A stretch of 64,000 bases of DNA from Symbiodinium natans (GCA_905221605.1 CAJNDS010002175.1:454902-518901); one strand, 5' to 3'. Shown: positions 52,948 to 64,000, counted from the first letter of the stretch. Translations and numbers: made by a program. The notes: a model not told the origin generated them from the sequence alone.

Positions 52948-53689
52948 GACCACATTATTTTGAACTTGGAACCCTGGCAAGAAATCATTTTGCCTGTGTC
53001 GTAGGAGTTGCAGTACCCAATAACTAAACATGATTCCCAAGTATCCCTAAGTATACACATACATACGGCCATCGAACATTGATGCCGCACGAGTGTCGGC
53101 ACGTCCGGCCAGTGGCTGGGACAGATCAGTGTGCGGAGCACTTCGCAAAACCTTTTTGCGGCGTGTGGGTTTGTTAAGGGTTAAGGGTTAAGGGTTTAGG
53201 GTTTAGGGTTTAAGGTTTAGGGCTTAGGGCTTTAGGGTTTAGGGTGTAGGGTGCAGGCTTGTGGAGGGTTTAGGGCTAGGGTTCAGAGTGCAGGCTTCAG
53301 GGCAGAGGGAGGGTTGAGGAGTTTGAGGGATTGGGGATTTGCGTGCGTGGGTCTAGGGTGTCTAGGGTTTAGGGTTTAGGGTTTAGGGTTTAGGGTGTAT
53401 CTTTCCAGAACCGGTACGACTTCCAGCTAGGTAATCTTCAAGATCTCTCAGGGGTCTCAGTGTGTTTGATTTGGGTTGGGGGGGGGGGGGGGGTTGAGGG
53501 TTTGGGTTCAGTGTTCAGATACCCGAATTTGTTTTACCCGAAATAGGGCCCAAACAAGGTTATCCGGACCAAAAATCCTTAACCCTAAGTTGAGGTGCAT
53601 CGGTGTGCGGGGCCACGTTTGTTCTATGCAGAATCCGCAGCCAGCACCGCCAGCCACTGCTCCGCTGACTGCTCTGCTTAAGTTCTCTA

Positions 53690-53795
53690 GGCTGCCCAGT
53701 AACCTGGGCTTCAAAAGGGTGCCCTTTTTGCTTAAAGGGGTTTATAAGGGAACCGAAACCCCCAAAAAGGGAATAAGGGTACTCCTGGGCATCCT
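53690..53795. mobile_element. MITE-like element, GCTGCCCAGTAACC family, copy 1
   Basis: GGCTGCCCAGTAACC pairs with GGTACTCCTGGGCATCC. The core is AAAAGGGTGCCCTTTTTGCT and AAAGGGGTTTATAAGGGAAC. Near-identical to 59257-59366, with more distant relatives at 12,585-12,745, 39,020-39,140 and 49,330-49,425. Confidence 0.8.
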
Positions 53796-53893
53796 ACTTC
53801 TTGTTGTAAGAACCACGGGGGCATTTGACGACCTCGGCATCAATATCGGCAGCCAGTACGCGAGGAAGTTGCACGTCTCCAATTTTCAGGGCG

Positions 53894-53975
53894 AAACCCT
53901 AAACCCTAAACCCTAAACCCTGAACCCTAAACCCTAAACCCTAAACCCTAAACCCTAAACCCTAAACCCTAAACC
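53894..53975 (-). repeat. CCCTAAA array
   Basis: About 11 units with one CCCTGAA. Confidence 0.95.
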
Positions 53976-54805
53976 CAAAAGAAACTGAGTGGCAGCCGGG
54001 GCGGCAGGGGGAGGGGAGGGTGGGGGTGAAGAGGCAGACGTCGCCTGCGCAATGTACAGCTTGCCATCGCCACAGAAGAAAGAGCTTGGCGTTGATGGTT
54101 TAGGGCTTAGGGCTTAGGGCTTCGGGCTTCGGGGACCCCTAAGCGGTGCAACTTTTGGCTTCGCGGGTGATCCCCTCAGGCATGAAAATCCGAGGCCCTA
54201 AACCCCAAACTGCAAGCCTTCGAAGAAAAAACTAAGCTCTAAGCCCTGAAATCAAAACCGGCCGAAAAAGAAACCAAAACACGTTAACACCCTAAGCTCA
54301 TGAACACAATACAGCATCAATGCCCAAACCCTAAGCCCTAAGCCCTAAACCACTACCCTACCCGCAAAAGCCCAAGCTCTGAAGCACTAAGCCCCCAAAC
54401 CCCAAAAGTTTAAACCGTCCACCCGAAATCCCCAAAAACCTCCAAGCCCTCGACCCTCAACCCTAAGCCCCAAGCCCTAAATAAGCCCTATAAACCATAA
54501 ACCCTAAACCCCGAAACTCTAACCACCCGCTGCTGTACTGTCTCAGGTGTGGGCCAGATCAGCAAGTGAAGGCCAAGCCCCAGGCCCAAATAGCCTCAGG
54601 GTTTAGGTAGTGCTAGTTTGGGTTCAGGGTTTAGTTCGGGTTTAAGGTTCAGAGTTTTTGGGTATAGAGAAACTATTTGGTTTTGGCTTCGGGTTTGAAA
54701 GGCCCCCAATTTCGCAAGACCCTGGGCTTGGAACTTGCGGGGAGGGGTCTTAAGCTCCGCTGTTGGCCAAAAATGAAGCCACAACTTGACATTCGAGAAA
54801 TCTAG

Positions 54806-55017
54806 CTTGGGATGATACCCCCCTTTACTAACACTCCCCCGGGGAGGGGTGTTGAGCTTGCTTTAGGGTTTAGGGTTTAGGGTTTAGGGTTTAGGGTTTG
54901 GGGTTTAGGGTTTAGGGTTTAGGGTTTAGGGTTAGGGTTACCCCTTCTACTAACACTCCTTGTAATAGGGAGTACTATAATCTCCATGAAGGACTGCTAG
55001 TATAAGGGTGAACATCC
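54806..55017. mobile_element. MITE-like element carrying an internal TTTAGGG array
   Basis: CTTGGGATGATACCCCCCTTTA at the left pairs with AGTATAAGGGTGAACATCCC at the right. About ten TTTAGGG/TTTGGGG units (54,862-54,945) sit inside, next to a duplicated ACTAACACTCC stretch. Without the insert it would have the usual length of about 100 bases. Confidence 0.8.
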
Positions 55018-55087
55018 CCCCTCCTCCCAGTTCAGGCTCTGCGGCTTCGGGTGTGGGTTGTGGGAAGCCCTCTAAGCCCTCAGCACC

Positions 55088-55205
55088 CAGACACCCTACT
55101 CTAGAGTAAACCCAGAAAAATATATACTTTTTCGGTAGAAGTAGCTAGAAAAGGAACCCAGAACCCAAAAAGGCATTAAGGTACAGTACCTCAAAATCCA
55201 GGACC
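55088..55205. mobile_element. MITE-like element, TTTGGAGTA family (diverged)
   Basis: ACTCTAGAGTAAACCCAGAA through AAGGTACAGTACCTCAAAAT matches 42890-42997. Fragments of the same core are repeated at 55265-55325 and, as GGATCTAAAGTTAAAGTAAA, twice within 55,465-55,545, so the 55.1-55.56 kb interval is a cluster of these. Confidence 0.65.
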
Positions 55206-55772
55206 CCCCTAAACCCTAAACCCTAAACCCTAAACCCTAAGCCCTAAGCCCTAAACCCTAAACCCTCATAGGAACCCAGAATCCAACACAAGTATTAAAA
55301 TACAGTACTCCAAAACTTAATCCCTGTTCCCCTAGGAAGAAAAAAAAGGATCCTTTCTGTTCATATATAAGAAAGCCCATCACCCAAAAAGTAAAACGGA
55401 TCCCTAACACTGATCTAGAAAACCCAGGACATAAGAAACCCCAATAAGACCCCAAAAAAGGCTAAGGATCTAAAGTTAAAGTAAAGTACCTAAAAAACCC
55501 AATAAACCCAAAAACGGTAAGGATCTAAAGCTAAAGTAAAGTACCACAAAGACATGGAGCCTGCAAGCAGCCCGAAGATGCCCGTCATGGCTGCCCCTCG
55601 ACCGAGGCGTGGTGATGCTGAAGAGCACGCAGCCAGAACCCACAAAGCACACCCCCCAAAACCCTAAGCCCTAAACCCTAAGCCCTAAACCCTAAGCCCT
55701 AAACCCTAAACCCTAAACCCTAAAACCCTAAACCCTAAACCCTAAACCCCTAAGCCCCCCAAAACAGTTCCT

Positions 55773-55873
55773 GTTGGGATGCTCCCTTTTGTACGAATAG
55801 TCCTTAGTAGGGATTCTAACAGGGGGTACTATAATCCCTGTTGAGGACTGTTTGTTTTCGCGGGAACATCCCG
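55773..55873. mobile_element. MITE-like element, GGGATGTTCCCCC family
   Basis: GTTGGGATGCTCCCTTTTGT pairs with TTCGCGGGAACATCCCGAA. The core AGTCCTTAGTAGGGATTCTA and TAATCCCTGTTGAGGACTGT is nearly a perfect palindrome, the most complete copy without a heptamer insert. Confidence 0.85.
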
Positions 55874-57355
55874 AAGTTCATGTATTTTTTGTGGGGGGAG
55901 TAGGGCACGGATTGGGCTACTTTGGGTGGATCTAGGCAGGCTTCTAGATCGCCCAAAGCTGAACCCTAAACCTTAAACCCTAAACCCTAAATCCTGGGCG
56001 GCCTCTGCCCCGCTGGATCCAACGCAAGCTGCAGAACAGGGCAGGGTTTAGGGTTTAGGGTTTGGGGGTTGGGGTTTAGGGTTTGGGGTTTAGGGTCTCG
56101 GGTTTGGGGTTTAGGGTTTAGGGTTTCGGGGTTTAGGGGTTAGGGGTTTGGGGATTAGGGCTTGGGGTGCTAGGCTTTATAGGGCACAGCTGGGATTGCG
56201 AGGTGATCTGGCGAAGTTTCAGGCCCGAAGCCTGCATAAGCCAAAGGTGGAAGATTCAGGGTTTGGGTTTAGGGTTTAGGGTTTAGGGTTCAGGGTTCAG
56301 GGTTCAGGGTTCAGGGTTTAGGGTGAAAGGGTGAAAGGGGGTTAGCGTTTAGGGTTGAGGGTGTGGGACCCCGAACCCTGAAAGACAATCCATGATTTTA
56401 CTGGTGCTGCTTGGGGCTTGCTTGGGCCAGAGGGCAGGTACATACCATAGCCATGTTGTGAGTGTATATAGAACAGGCCTGCGCGCCCAAACGAAACCCC
56501 ACACAACTAGACAGCTCAGATGCAACCAACCGACTTAGAACCCGAACTCCAGAAGCACACCCAAGCCCGAAGCTGCCTAAACCACCATAAGGGGGTTTAG
56601 GGTTTAGGGTTTTGGGTTTAGGGTAAACCCCTAAAACTCTAAGCAGCCCTGACACCTACCCCCCCCCCCCCCCGGTAAACCCTAAAAGCTTAAAACCCTG
56701 AACCCATAACGGCCCGAAACCCTACACCCTAAGCCCTACACCCTAAACCCTAAACTAGCCCTAAACCCTAAACCCTAAACCCTGAACCCTAAACCCTGAA
56801 CCCTAAACCCTAAACCCTAAACCCTAAACCCGCCCTCGCATCTTTTCCGATCCGTACGCGACCCCTCGTCTCCTCCCTTTGCTCGGAGACTTCGGCCTCG
56901 GCATCTCGCAACAGCGCGGCGCCTGCTGTTTTTTAGGGTTCTGAAAGCAGGGGGTTTAGGGTTTAGGGTTTAAGGTTTCGGGTTGAGGGTTTAGGGTTTA
57001 AGGTTTTGCAAAGCTCAGCTAGCCATCCCATAAACTCGGCTAACTCGGACCCATCTCAAAAGCGGCAAAAAGGAACTCATCTAAGTACCTTTTTGTAAGA
57101 TGAGGTAGAACTAGGAAACTTAGGACACTAAACCCTAAACCCTAAACCCTACACCCTGAGAGCCTTCAAGTTCCCAAGCCCGAACCCCTAAACGCAGCTC
57201 TGCCCCGTAAAGCCTAAGCCTTGTGGCGGTTTTCTTATCTTGGGGGGTTACCCTAAACCCGAAACCCTAAACCCTAAACCCTAAACCCTGGTTACCTACA
57301 GACGACAGATACGAGTTCAAAGGGCCAAGGCTTATCAAGGGGTACCTCTATGACC

Positions 57356-57592
57356 ACTATTTGCTTAAGAACCACCCAAACATGAAACGTGCTCTTGCGT
57401 AAACGGGCCATATACAGATAATTCTATATTTAGGGGGCATATATTCATATATATATATATATATATATGTGATAATATATATATATAAAATATATATATA
57501 TATATTAATATATATGTCTATATATATAAATATAAATATAAATATATATATATATATTATAATATATATATATATACTTAAAGCAAATAGTA
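57356..57592. mobile_element. MITE-like element, ATTTGCTTAAGAACC family, copy 3
   Basis: ACTATTTGCTTAAGAACCAC pairs with CTTAAAGCAAATAGTAG. The interior has been expanded by a TATA microsatellite (about 57,435-57,580). Confidence 0.7.
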
Positions 57593-58129
57593 GATGAAGG
57601 AACATACCCATGTCAAGCCTCGCGGGCTCACAGGGCCCAGCGATGCGCGAAGCTCGCGAAGCCCGAGATTCAACTCCGCGGACACCGCGTGGACGTACCT
57701 GGCGCTCTGGTTTAGGGTTTAGGGTTAGGGTTTAGGGTTATGGCTTGGCTATAGAGGTTAAGGTTTAGGGTTTCTGAGCTCCTCAGGTTGCGAAAGGGTA
57801 TGGATCTCAGGTTGCAGTAAAGAGCCACAGAGAAGAAGACACCCAAGGTACGGCTGACCCCAAGACAAACTCGACGAAGGAGTCTTCCCGGTTCCATGTT
57901 GGGGTCCATTTTGGGTCCAAAAGTGGACTGTGTTGAAGCCCAAAAAGTAGGGGCGCCTCAACGGAAGGCTTTTTCAAAACTCGGGGAGGGACGCTTGCAT
58001 GCACGTAGCAGTAGTGACGCTTAAGTGTGTGGCTATGCTGGAGGACAGCGACAAGGCCGGTCCATATGCTTGTGGGTTTCAGAACCGCCCCAGCGACCAA
58101 ACTAGTGACGCATAAGTGTAGGTTGCTTC

Positions 58130-58345
58130 CCTAAACCCTAAACCCTAAACCCTAAACCCTAAACCCTAAACCCTAAACCCTAAACCCTAAACCCTGTCAC
58201 TGCTTTCAAAGGGGCGCACACTTGCACGTCGGCCCTAGGGTCTCTTTGATGTATGGTTTCGACCGACCACATAATCGGTTCAGATGTTGGCAGTTTAGGG
58301 TTTAGGGTTTAGGGTTTAGGGTTTAGGGTTTAGGGTTTAGGCCCT
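58130..58345. repeat. CCCTAAA array, 95-base island, TTTAGGG array
   Basis: CCCTAAA at 58130-58195 and TTTAGGG at 58293-58340 bracket an island of unique DNA in the arrangement seen around exons. Its coding status is undetermined. Confidence 0.8.
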
Positions 58346-58828
58346 CCCAGCCGGTTGCGGGCATGCAGACGTCAAGTCGCACACTTTCTTGCTTCTAACA
58401 CAAGAACGATAGATCCAGAGCCTTGTCGAACTCCCTATATTTCCAACATCCCAGATGATACCATCACAGCCTGCCCATAAACTACCCAATACCAGGAGCC
58501 CAAGACATCATATCCTGACACTCGGCACCCTCAAACAATCTGATCTGCCTCCTTCAGCATCGCAACCCCGCTACCCTTGGACCCCGGCCGAGGCCCCATG
58601 AACATCTGCTACCTTTGCTTCCCTACTGTTAAACGCCCCCAATTCGGCTTCCTGATGCAATCGATCAGGAATGCGCTCTATTGGTCATACGCGTTGAATC
58701 TGAGCCCCCTCCCCTCCCTCCCTCTCGATGCCTTACACCCTGCTTAACCTTAAACCCTAAACGCGAAAAGCCCAATTACCCTTGAGCCCTGTAAGCCCCT
58801 GTTCTAGGGGTTCTACCTTGGACCCTTA

Positions 58829-58940
58829 AGGTTGTACCCTTGGGTTTTGGGGCCCCTTTTTCAGGATCCTTAAGGGAATATGAGGGCCATATAAGGACTA
58901 TATTAGGGGGAACCTTTAGGGGTACAACCTTAAGGTTACG
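58829..58940. repeat. Inverted-repeat element
   Basis: CCCTTAAGGTTGTACCCTTG pairs with TAGGGGTACAACCTTAAGG around a core of about 70 bases. Confidence 0.7.
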
Positions 58941-59256
58941 AGTCTGAATCCCTTGACCTGTAACATCAACCCGCAGCCCAAAGGCACGGCCATATGAGCT
59001 CGTGGTCCAGTGGCTGAAGCGCTGTGAGCACCTTGCAAAGCAAGAATCTCAGAGGATTTGGGTTTAGGGCTTCGGTTTTCAGGTTTTCCCTAAAACCCTA
59101 AAACCCTCTTAGGGTTTGGGGTGGTGCGCACCCAAAATGTGGGTTTAGGATCAGGGGCTTGAGTTTGAAGGAATTAGCGATCAAGAGCGCAAGGGTCCAT
59201 AATACCTCTGTAGTATATTCTTGGGCCGTAGAGCTTCTCCCTTTTGGGTTTAACTA

Positions 59257-59366
59257 GGCTGCCCAGTAACCAAGGCTTAAAAAGGGTGCCCTTTCTTGCT
59301 TGAAGGGGTTTATAAGGGAACCCAAACCCCCCCCACAAAGGGAATAAGGGTACTACTGGGCATCCG
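59257..59366. mobile_element. MITE-like element, GCTGCCCAGTAACC family, copy 2
   Basis: GGCTGCCCAGTAACCAAGGC through GGTACTACTGGGCATCC, over 80 percent like the 53.69 kb copy by eye. A further partial core follows at 59,367-59,432. Confidence 0.8.
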
Positions 59367-59949
59367 AGTTAAAGGGGCCTACAAGGGGGCCTAAGGCCCC
59401 AAAAAAAGAAGAGGGCCTACTCTGGTCCTTGCTAATGTAACTTCGTGAAGATTTCCTAAACAACGCGGTTCGGGGAATGAGCCTTCAACCCTGAACCCTG
59501 AACCCTGAACCCTAAGCTCCAACCCTATAGCCTACAAGCCCTGAACCCGACAACCCTGAGACCAGGTTGCAAAAGGAAACCCAAAAAGGCTATGCTAGGA
59601 GCCCAAGGAGAATGGGTCATGGGAGTCATGGGCATTACTCTTCAAAGAGCTCTGGGTGTTTTAGGGTGTTCTGGAGGGTTTTAACTTTTTATGTTTGGGG
59701 GGGCGGGGGCATAGGGTTTGGTAGGGTTGATGGGGTATTTAGGGTTTGGGGTTGAGGGTTTAGGGCAGTGCAGGGCGCAAGAACACATTGGCCTCCGCCA
59801 CATTGCGATGAAGATCCTCGGGGTGGCATCGGTCCGCCTGCCAATGTTAGTGAGCTAGAACCTTCCTACAACGCACGCCCTAAACCCTGAACCCCAAACC
59901 CTAAACCCTGAAAACTCAATCGGCAACACGGTTGCCTGGCCACCTTTTA

Positions 59950-60066
59950 CTTTTATGTATATGTATATCTGTATATATATATGTAGATATATATGTATGT
60001 GTATATGTATGTGCATATACGTAGTATATATATATATACATACATATACATATATATATATATAAT
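59950..60066. repeat. TATG/TATA microsatellite
   Basis: ATGTATATGTATATC and TACATACATA repeats. No gene. Confidence 0.9.
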
Positions 60067-60651
60067 TATCGTCGTTTTTGTTTGCTTCTATTCCTGTGGG
60101 TTTCATAAACGAAGATCATAGTTTCAAGGCTCTTACGGTGGCTTCTCGTGCCTTGGTCAGAACGATCATGAGCTGACGGCCGCTGCCCATCACGGCCTCT
60201 CAGGCGTTCGGTGCTTCTTGTGCGAGCGGGGGGGGGGGGGTCTGGATGACAGTGTCTGCGGACAATTTCTCGCTAAACCTAAACCCTGCACACTAGAAAA
60301 GAAAATCCTTGTGTTACTTAAAGAGCTTAAACCCTAGCAGGCTTGCTTTTGCAGAATCGGCCGCCCGGAGACAGCATGTTGGCTTCAGTATTGTGGCTTT
60401 CAAGCGGCAAGTTGTGCGCTCGAGGCGTCGTAGGGTTTCGGGTTCAGAGGTTTATTTAAGGGCTTCGGGCTTAGGAATTGTGAGGTTGACTAAGGGTTTC
60501 GGGTTTAAGACTGGGTTGGGTTGACTGAGGAATGCACTTCCAAAGCCATCCATCGTAGCCGAGAACTTGTTTCGATCCCTAAACCCTAAACCCTAAACCC
60601 CCCTAATGAGGACCCCCCCAATTTGGCATGCCCCGAATTTCGACAAACAAC

Positions 60652-60730
60652 CCAAGCCGAGCCGAGCTGAGCCAAAGCCAAGCCAAGCCAAGCCACGCCT
60701 CTGTAGGAGGTCAAGGCCGAGCCACACCTT
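60652..60730 (+). repeat. GCCGA/GCCAA pentamer repeat
   Basis: AAGCCGAGCCGAGCTGAGCC and AAGCCAAGCCAA units, not related to the heptamer. Confidence 0.75.
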
Positions 60731-61631
60731 TGCACCGCTTACTCTAAAACCTAAACCTCGTAACTCGTAACCCTAAACCCTAAACCCTAAACCCTAAACC
60801 CTAGACCCTAGACCCTAGACCTAAACCCTAGACCCAAGGCAGCTTAGTCTGAACGGAAGCCACAGTTCCCGACAGTTCCCAAGGTAGGGTGCTCCCCTCA
60901 TGTTGCCTCCCAAATCTTCTCGTCGTCTCGCCGAAGCCCGCGGGAAGCGTCCTCAGAAGGCATCACCAGTTGCTCCAAATACCTAACTTTAAACCCTAAA
61001 TCCCTTAACCCTCAAATTGACCATAACAAATTTTTTCCTTGTTGGTAACGATCCCCCTTGGAATGGACTCATATCCCATGGTCCATCCCTTGAAAGGACC
61101 TGTAGAACTGTATTGTGTGGGGGGGGGGGAGCCCTTGCAGGGGTTAGGGTTTAGGGTTTAGGGTTTAGGGTTTAGGGTTTGGGGTTTAGGGCTTAGGGTT
61201 TAGGGTGTAGGGCAGAAGAGTTGTCATGGGTGGCCTTCATATATCGGGGTGCTTGGGCTTTCGGGGGCTGTTCGGGGATCAGTGGGCTTTCGGCGGTTTA
61301 GGGCTTGAGCTTGGAGGTAGGGAGCATACGTTTGAGGGCTTGGGGCTTCGGGACCTTGGGTGTTCGACTTGTTGGGGTCTGTGAAACGCTTCTTCCTTCA
61401 AAAATGGCCACGGAAGGAAGGGTCTTAGGCTATAGGCTTCGAATTAGGGTTTAGACAACTTGGGGTTTAGACTGTAGGGTTTAGGGCTGTTCAGGGTTGG
61501 AGGGGCTTTCGGGACTTCGGGTTTCGGGCTGATCCTGGACTGAGGGTTCCACCCTTCCATGCAAGCATGGGGTTCGAAGTGCAGGTTGAGACCGTCTAGG
61601 TCCCCAAACCCCGAAATCCCTAAACCCGGAG

Positions 61632-61725
61632 CTTGGGATGTTCCCCCTTATACTCACAGACCTTAAAAGGGATGATAGAGTACTGCCTATTAGTAATCCC
61701 TATTTAGGACTGTCAACATCCCAAC
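61632..61725. mobile_element. MITE-like element, GGGATGTTCCCCC family
   Basis: CTTGGGATGTTCCCCCTTAT pairs with a truncated right end TTTAGGACTGTCAACATCCCAA, which lacks the AGTATAAGGGGG part. Confidence 0.8.
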
Positions 61726-62206
61726 CCTATGCCCGGAACGAGCAGACCTTAAACCCTAAACCCTGTAGAAGGACCACACTTCAAGTATGTAAGAACCGGT
61801 GATCAGGAGGTCGACAGTTGAGCACGCGCCAAAGCGCGCAGGGCCCTCAACAAGTCGCTAAGCCCTGTATGAACCTGGAGTTTGCTTGGAGGGCCCATGC
61901 AGCTCATTTAGGGTTTAGGGTTTAGGGTTTCGGGTCTGGCACTGCAGGTCCGACCCACAAACTCAGTCTGACCCCTGGATACAGTTTGTTTCGTGTGTTG
62001 GTCTAGGGTCTAGGGTTTAGGGTTTAAAACCTTACGCCCTCTGAACCTTATGAACCCTAAACCCTAAACCCTAACCCTAAACAAACTTCTGGGTTGAGGG
62101 ACGCAGCATGCAGCATCTCTGGCGCCCCGGCCACGAGGCACACGACGCGCCGCAGGCTTTTGGACCTGGCACCCAGGCCCCGCTTTTTTTGGGCCTTGGC
62201 TAACCC

Positions 62207-62330
62207 TACAGGGTGGGGCCCCCTAGTTATAAGTAGAGTTATAAGGGTCCTAAATTGGGTTATAAGGACCCTAAGTTAGGTTATAAGTCCCTTAACTACA
62301 CTTAGTATAGTAAGGGGGCCCCACCCTGTA
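62207..62330 (+). mobile_element. MITE-like element, GGGGCCCCC family, copy 3
   Basis: 124 bases from TACAGGGTGGGGCCCCCTAG to AAGGGGGCCCCACCCTGTA. By eye it is almost identical, after reversal, to 3462-3585 some 59 kb away, which suggests recent movement. Confidence 0.85.
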
Positions 62331-62419
62331 AGCCCTAAACACGAGACCCCAACAAAACTAACAGGTCGACTCCAGGCTCGAGCAAAAACCCCCAAGCCCG
62401 AAAAACCTCCGAGACCCTA

Positions 62420-62510
62420 GACCCTAAACCCTAAGCCCTAAACCCTAAACCCTAAACCCTAAACCCTAAACCCTAAACCCTAAACCCTAAACCCTAAACC
62501 CTAACCCTCA
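62420..62510 (-). repeat. CCCTAAA array
   Basis: About 12 units with one CCCTAAG. Confidence 0.95.
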
Positions 62511-63244
62511 ACCAAGCCCTCGTGTGGAAGCTGCAATCTTTTTTCCCAAGGTTTAGGGCTTTAGGGGTTTTAAGGGTTTAGGGGTGTCAGGTTTAGGGTC
62601 TTAGGGTTTAGGGTTTGGGTCCTCCTCACACCATACCATGCTGCAGTGAGGGGCCGCCTGAAATTGAAATTGCATCCGAATTACAGCTTTTTTTGGAGAC
62701 CTCAGGGTCGTGCATCATGCAGCCTGGGAAGCATTGCCCCGATCTTGTGGTTGTCATCTGTTGTTTTCTAATTCTTCATTTTTTTGCTCTTCCTCCTGTT
62801 CTTCTTCCTATTATTTTTCTTCTTCTTCATCGTTTTCCCAACCCCCGCGCAGCCCCCTTTTCAACCGCCCCTGAACCCTAAAGGCCCTCTAGCCCTGGTC
62901 GGTGGGCGACAGCCTCCTTAGATTTACGCGATTCAGGATTCAGGTGCTGGCCTTTTGAGATAGGCTCGCGTCAGGGAATCCCAGTCCTCGGCGTAAGAGG
63001 TTTGGCGGTACTTTGGGGTTTTGGGTGTTATCTGACTAAAGTGGAAGTCGATCTGACTGTGAAAGATAGCGAATCAGGATGAGAGCCCGCTGACCCTAAC
63101 TTGTCCCAGGTGCAACTACATGCGTCCGAAAACAGCAAAGACAGCGACAAAAAGTGCCCATTGTCCAAGATCTTGAATGGCGTGGCAAAAAGGTAGCGAC
63201 ATGTCACATGGCCAGCATCTCTTTGCCACCGCCAATTTAGATCC

Positions 63245-63375
63245 CCAAATGGAAGGATTCCCTTCTACTTGGTTCGCAAGAAGGTACCCCTAATTCAGGA
63301 AACCCTAAACCAAATGGAAGGATTCCCTTCTACTTGGTTCGCAAGAAGGTACCCCTAATTCAGGAAACCCTAAAC
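63245..63375 (+). repeat. Exact 65-bp tandem duplication
   Basis: CCAAATGGAAGGATTCCCTT through TAATTCAGGAAACCCTAAA occurs twice, starting at 63245 and 63310, followed by a partial third unit (TTGTACCCCTAGTTCAGG). The duplication joint lies at CCCTAAACC, so the heptamer may have primed it. Confidence 0.9.
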
Positions 63376-63739
63376 CTTAAACCCTAAACCTTGTACCCCT
63401 AGTTCAGGCAACCCCATATGACAAATCTGTACTCTGACTCTTCAACATGCTAGACCCTGCCTATTTTACATAATAATATATGTAGAGCCTGTAAACAGAA
63501 CCGGGTGAAAACCCTAAAGCGACCCGGGGAATATGGATATCTATACATATATATATATATATATAGAGGTTTATATTGAAAACCCTGAACCCTGAACTCT
63601 AACCCTAAGCCCTCTATCGACTTCTTTTCTTCATCAACAAACCCTGAACCCTAAACCCTATATCGACTTTTCTTCTCAACATAAGCCCTTCAACGCACTT
63701 TTTTGGAAATGGACCCTGAACCCTAACCTAAACCCTATA

Positions 63740-63870
63740 TCGACCTTCTTACCCTAAACCCCAAACCCTAAACCCTAAATCCGAAACCCTACACCCTAAA
63801 TCCTAAACCCTAAACCCTAAACTCTAAACCCTGCACCCTAAACCCTAAACCCTAAACCCTAAGCCCTAAG
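63740..63870 (-). repeat. Degenerate CCCTAAA array near the window end
   Basis: CCCTAAA, CCCTAAG, CCGAAAC and CCCTACA units. The window then closes with GC-rich unique sequence and TTTAGGG units at 63,981-64,000. Confidence 0.9.
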
Positions 63871-64000
63871 CAACAACGGGGCCAAGGCCCGCTTCAGCTG
63901 CTCGGCTACGCGTGCGTGGCCGTAGCCGGGCCTTGTCGCTGTGCTTGCGGGGTTTGGGTAATGCTCGCCGGGCTCGTCGGGGTTTAGGGTTTAGGGTTTA

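Noticed and set aside
52709-52963. 84-codon Glu/Arg-rich plus-strand frame
   Set aside because: It is purine-rich low complexity inside the 350-bp inverted-repeat element and overlaps its right end.
58995-59065. tRNA-like stretch with TGGTCCAGTGG and CTTGCAAAGCAAG
   Set aside because: It has a box-A-like word, but the anticodon stem does not pair as a 5-base stem with a 7-base loop and there is no GGTTCGANNCC box B. I could not support a tRNA gene or a tRNA-derived SINE.
1-64000. CRISPR arrays, rRNA genes, prokaryotic operons, prophage
   Set aside because: No regular direct repeat with unique spacers, no rRNA-like conserved blocks and no Shine-Dalgarno-spaced frames were seen. The direct repeats are satellites and telomere heptamers.

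Overview
The window is nuclear eukaryotic DNA dominated by short tracts of the telomere heptamer TTTAGGG (written CCCTAAA on the other strand). The tracts occur every few hundred bases from end to end, in both orientations. They are interstitial, they degenerate into variants (TTTGGGG, TTCAGGG, TGTAGGG, TTGAGGG, CCCTAAG), and the variants are locally homogenised. There is no bacterial-style gene layout, and almost every open frame above 60 codons is simple repeat. A TTTAGGG telomere, very small exons, at least one probable GC-AG intron and abundant small inverted-repeat elements suggest an alveolate, and I lean towards a dinoflagellate. Eimeria-type coccidia, chromerids and green algae also use this heptamer. 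I see no CAG-triplet-rich coding of the Eimeria kind and no dinoflagellate spliced-leader gene.

The most important content is a split protein-coding gene hidden between the telomere-like tracts. On the minus strand from about 42.65 to 31.23 kb I could assemble ten short exons (21 to about 114 bases) of an LPCAT/LPEAT-like lysophospholipid acyltransferase. They carry an HxxxxE block (NHISLVEAL), a PGIGWAAKFMGA block, YPEGITN, a GAFSPGVPVLP block and DPVLFASN, all in the correct order. Two or more N-terminal candidate exons lie upstream. Where I can define the exon ends, most junctions keep phase. Several introns begin with the repeat itself (donor GTTTAGGG) and have CCCTAAA tracts towards their 3' end. 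Other exon-like islands with repeat-bounded splice sites occur elsewhere (831-920 plus; 4.5-5.1 kb minus; 16.37 kb plus; 17.8 kb plus; 18.1 kb minus). Short islands are often open on both strands by chance, so only the acyltransferase is firmly identified.

Layout: 0-12 kb, repeat tracts with exon-like islands and a duplicated segment (132-625, repeated at 37.2-37.6 kb). 12-22 kb, more of the same, plus an ~80 bp tandem array at 21.55-22.03 kb. 22.58-24.83 kb, a telomere-motif-free insertion with long terminal inverted repeats, holding an inverted CTCGAG satellite and an AT-rich minisatellite. 25-31 kb, repeat tracts, coding-like islands and T3G4 arrays. 31-42.7 kb, the acyltransferase gene. 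43.05-46.2 kb, a GC-rich minisatellite, a 100-base assembly gap, a long GT run and a higher-order satellite (about 135 bp monomers arranged as about 405 bp trimers). 46-64 kb, low-complexity and repeat DNA. At least six families of 85-240 bp MITE-like inverted-repeat elements are scattered throughout, some carrying a telomere-like tract inside the element.
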